This document shows positions 33,079 through 33,803 of a stretch of DNA of 33,803 nucleotides, piece after piece. Each line of letters opens with the position of its first letter. The first letter of the stretch is position 1. Under the pieces are notes generated by a model, which was not told where the DNA came from, did no database searches, and worked only from the letters and a program-made list of their open reading frames with translations. The stretch covers positions 1-33,803 of the forward strand of contig BJHT01000041.1 in assembly GCA_014193395.1 (NCBI GenBank). Reading direction: 5' to 3'. This DNA is from Verrucomicrobiota bacterium. GTDB lineage: Bacteria > Verrucomicrobiota > Verrucomicrobiia > Limisphaerales > BJHT01. The translations under genes and the position numbers were made by a program.

Positions 33079-33803
33079 TTAAAAGCGGAACGAGAGGCCG
33101 ACGAACGGGTTCCAGTCGTCGGCGGAGCGCGTGACGCCGATGTTGATCCCGGCATCGAGCTGGATGTTTTTCGTGAGGCCATAGGTGAGGCCGAAGTCCA
33201 CGGTGCCGACCCACGGCGCGCCGCGTTCGGTGCTGACGCTGCTGTAGAATTCCGCATAGCCGGCGAGGTTGCCGATGAGGTCGTGGCTGAAGGTGACGCT
33301 GTTCACGAACTCCGGGTGATGGCCGCTGCCCGCCCCGTCACGAACTATGTCGAACTGCGTCATCACTCCCATGTCCCAGCCGGCGGGGAGTTCCACCGCG
33401 AGCGGCGCGATGAGTCCGCCTTCCACGGAGCCGTTGCCCAGCGGGCGCCGCGCGGTGGGCCACTTGAGATAGGGCATCAACGCGAAGGCGGTCCGGCCGC
33501 CGTCGTTGCCCCAGAGGTTCCACTTCACGCGCGTGACGGTGTCGCCGAAGCCGCGCTGCTTGGAAACGCCCGACGCGGGGTCCGAGGTGTGGGCGTAGCC
33601 GTGCGGCGACAGGACCAGCTGGAAATCCACGTCGTGGCGCAGACCGACCTTGAGGTTCATCGGGGCGAAGCTCCAACTGCGGACGATGGTGCCGTCGCGG
33701 GCAGAGTTGTGCTGGTCGTAACTGAAATGGACGAGGTCCATCTCGATTTGAAAACGGCCGGCATCCACCGTGTAGGCGCTCTCGGTCGTGTCGGGGCGGT
33801 CGG
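33079..33803 (-). CDS. Outer-membrane beta-barrel-like transporter protein (partial)
   Basis: About 240 C-terminal residues of a protein that continues past the right window edge. The sequence has repeated amphipathic strands ending in Phe (WNPFVGLSFRF), the mark of an outer-membrane barrel, and resembles the Phenol_MetA_deg/transporter family (GFGDTVTRVKWNLWGND, MPYLKWPTA, GGLIAPLAVELP). It is 18 bp upstream of mntH, so it may be a partner for metal entry across the outer membrane; that is inference. The signal peptide lies outside the window. Confidence 0.75.
   Translation of the reverse strand, partial: DRPDTTESAYTVDAGRFQIEMDLVHFSYDQHNSARDGTIVRSWSFAPMNLKVGLRHDVDFQLVLSPHGYAHTSDPASGVSKQRGFGDTVTRVKWNLWGNDGGRTAFALMPYLKWPTARRPLGNGSVEGGLIAPLAVELPAGWDMGVMTQFDIVRDGAGSGHHPEFVNSVTFSHDLIGNLAGYAEFYSSVSTERGAPWVGTVDFGLTYGLTKNIQLDAGINIGVTRSADDWNPFVGLSFRF

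Overview
The window is GC-rich chromosomal DNA from a Gram-negative bacterium that probably uses menaquinone. The best guess is Verrucomicrobiota. This is an inference from the mix of genes (a threonyl-tRNA synthetase without a TGS domain, an FmdB-like protein, a fused CobA/HemD, many lineage-type hypothetical and secreted proteins) and from intergenic spaces full of short palindromic repeats. No rRNA, tRNA or CRISPR array was seen, and no transposase, integrase or phage gene. Most genes are ordinary housekeeping genes in short operons.

Layout. 1-5.4 kb (+): the end of a kinase-like protein, a SAM methyltransferase and dnaE, which carries an in-frame palindromic insert. 5.8-8.0 kb (+): a split phosphotransacetylase (catalytic Pta, then a BioD-like/DRTGG ATPase). 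8.3-11.0 kb (-): a CPBP protease, comF, accD operon. 11.1-12.0 kb (+): an atypical Ser/Thr kinase, convergent with a class V aminotransferase (-). 13.6-15.8 kb (+): menG/ubiE, an FmdB-type zinc-ribbon gene and a conserved unknown. 16.1-16.8 kb (+): a small protein overlapping an HNH endonuclease. 17.0-18.8 kb (+): an orphan two-lobed periplasmic binding protein and a small hypothetical. 19.2-20.8 kb (+): cobA-hemD. 21-22.5 kb (-): an AEC transporter and its overlapping partner. 22.8-25.8 kb (+): a 1003-residue secreted protein of different codon character. 25.9-29.4 kb (-): thrS, a GNAT/small-protein pair, and a decayed second copy of the thrS 3' end. 29.5-30.1 kb (-): a PIN/antitoxin pair. 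30.1-33.8 kb (-): a DUF11-like secreted protein, a universal stress protein, an Nramp transporter and an outer-membrane protein cut by the window edge.

The strongest unusual signals are three. (1) At thrS, a degenerate copy of the 3' end shares an unbroken 251-bp identity with the intact gene although its flanks have diverged, and a GNAT gene pair lies between the two copies. (2) Several dispersed palindromic repeat families fill the intergenic spaces, above all a doubled GGCAGAAAAATGGGG unit in at least five places and a GGAGTGCGGCCGTCC inverted repeat seen twice complete and once as a single arm. (3) A palindromic repeat of similar style has been absorbed in frame into DNA polymerase III alpha. 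ThrS itself also carries an AT-richer insert in its catalytic domain.
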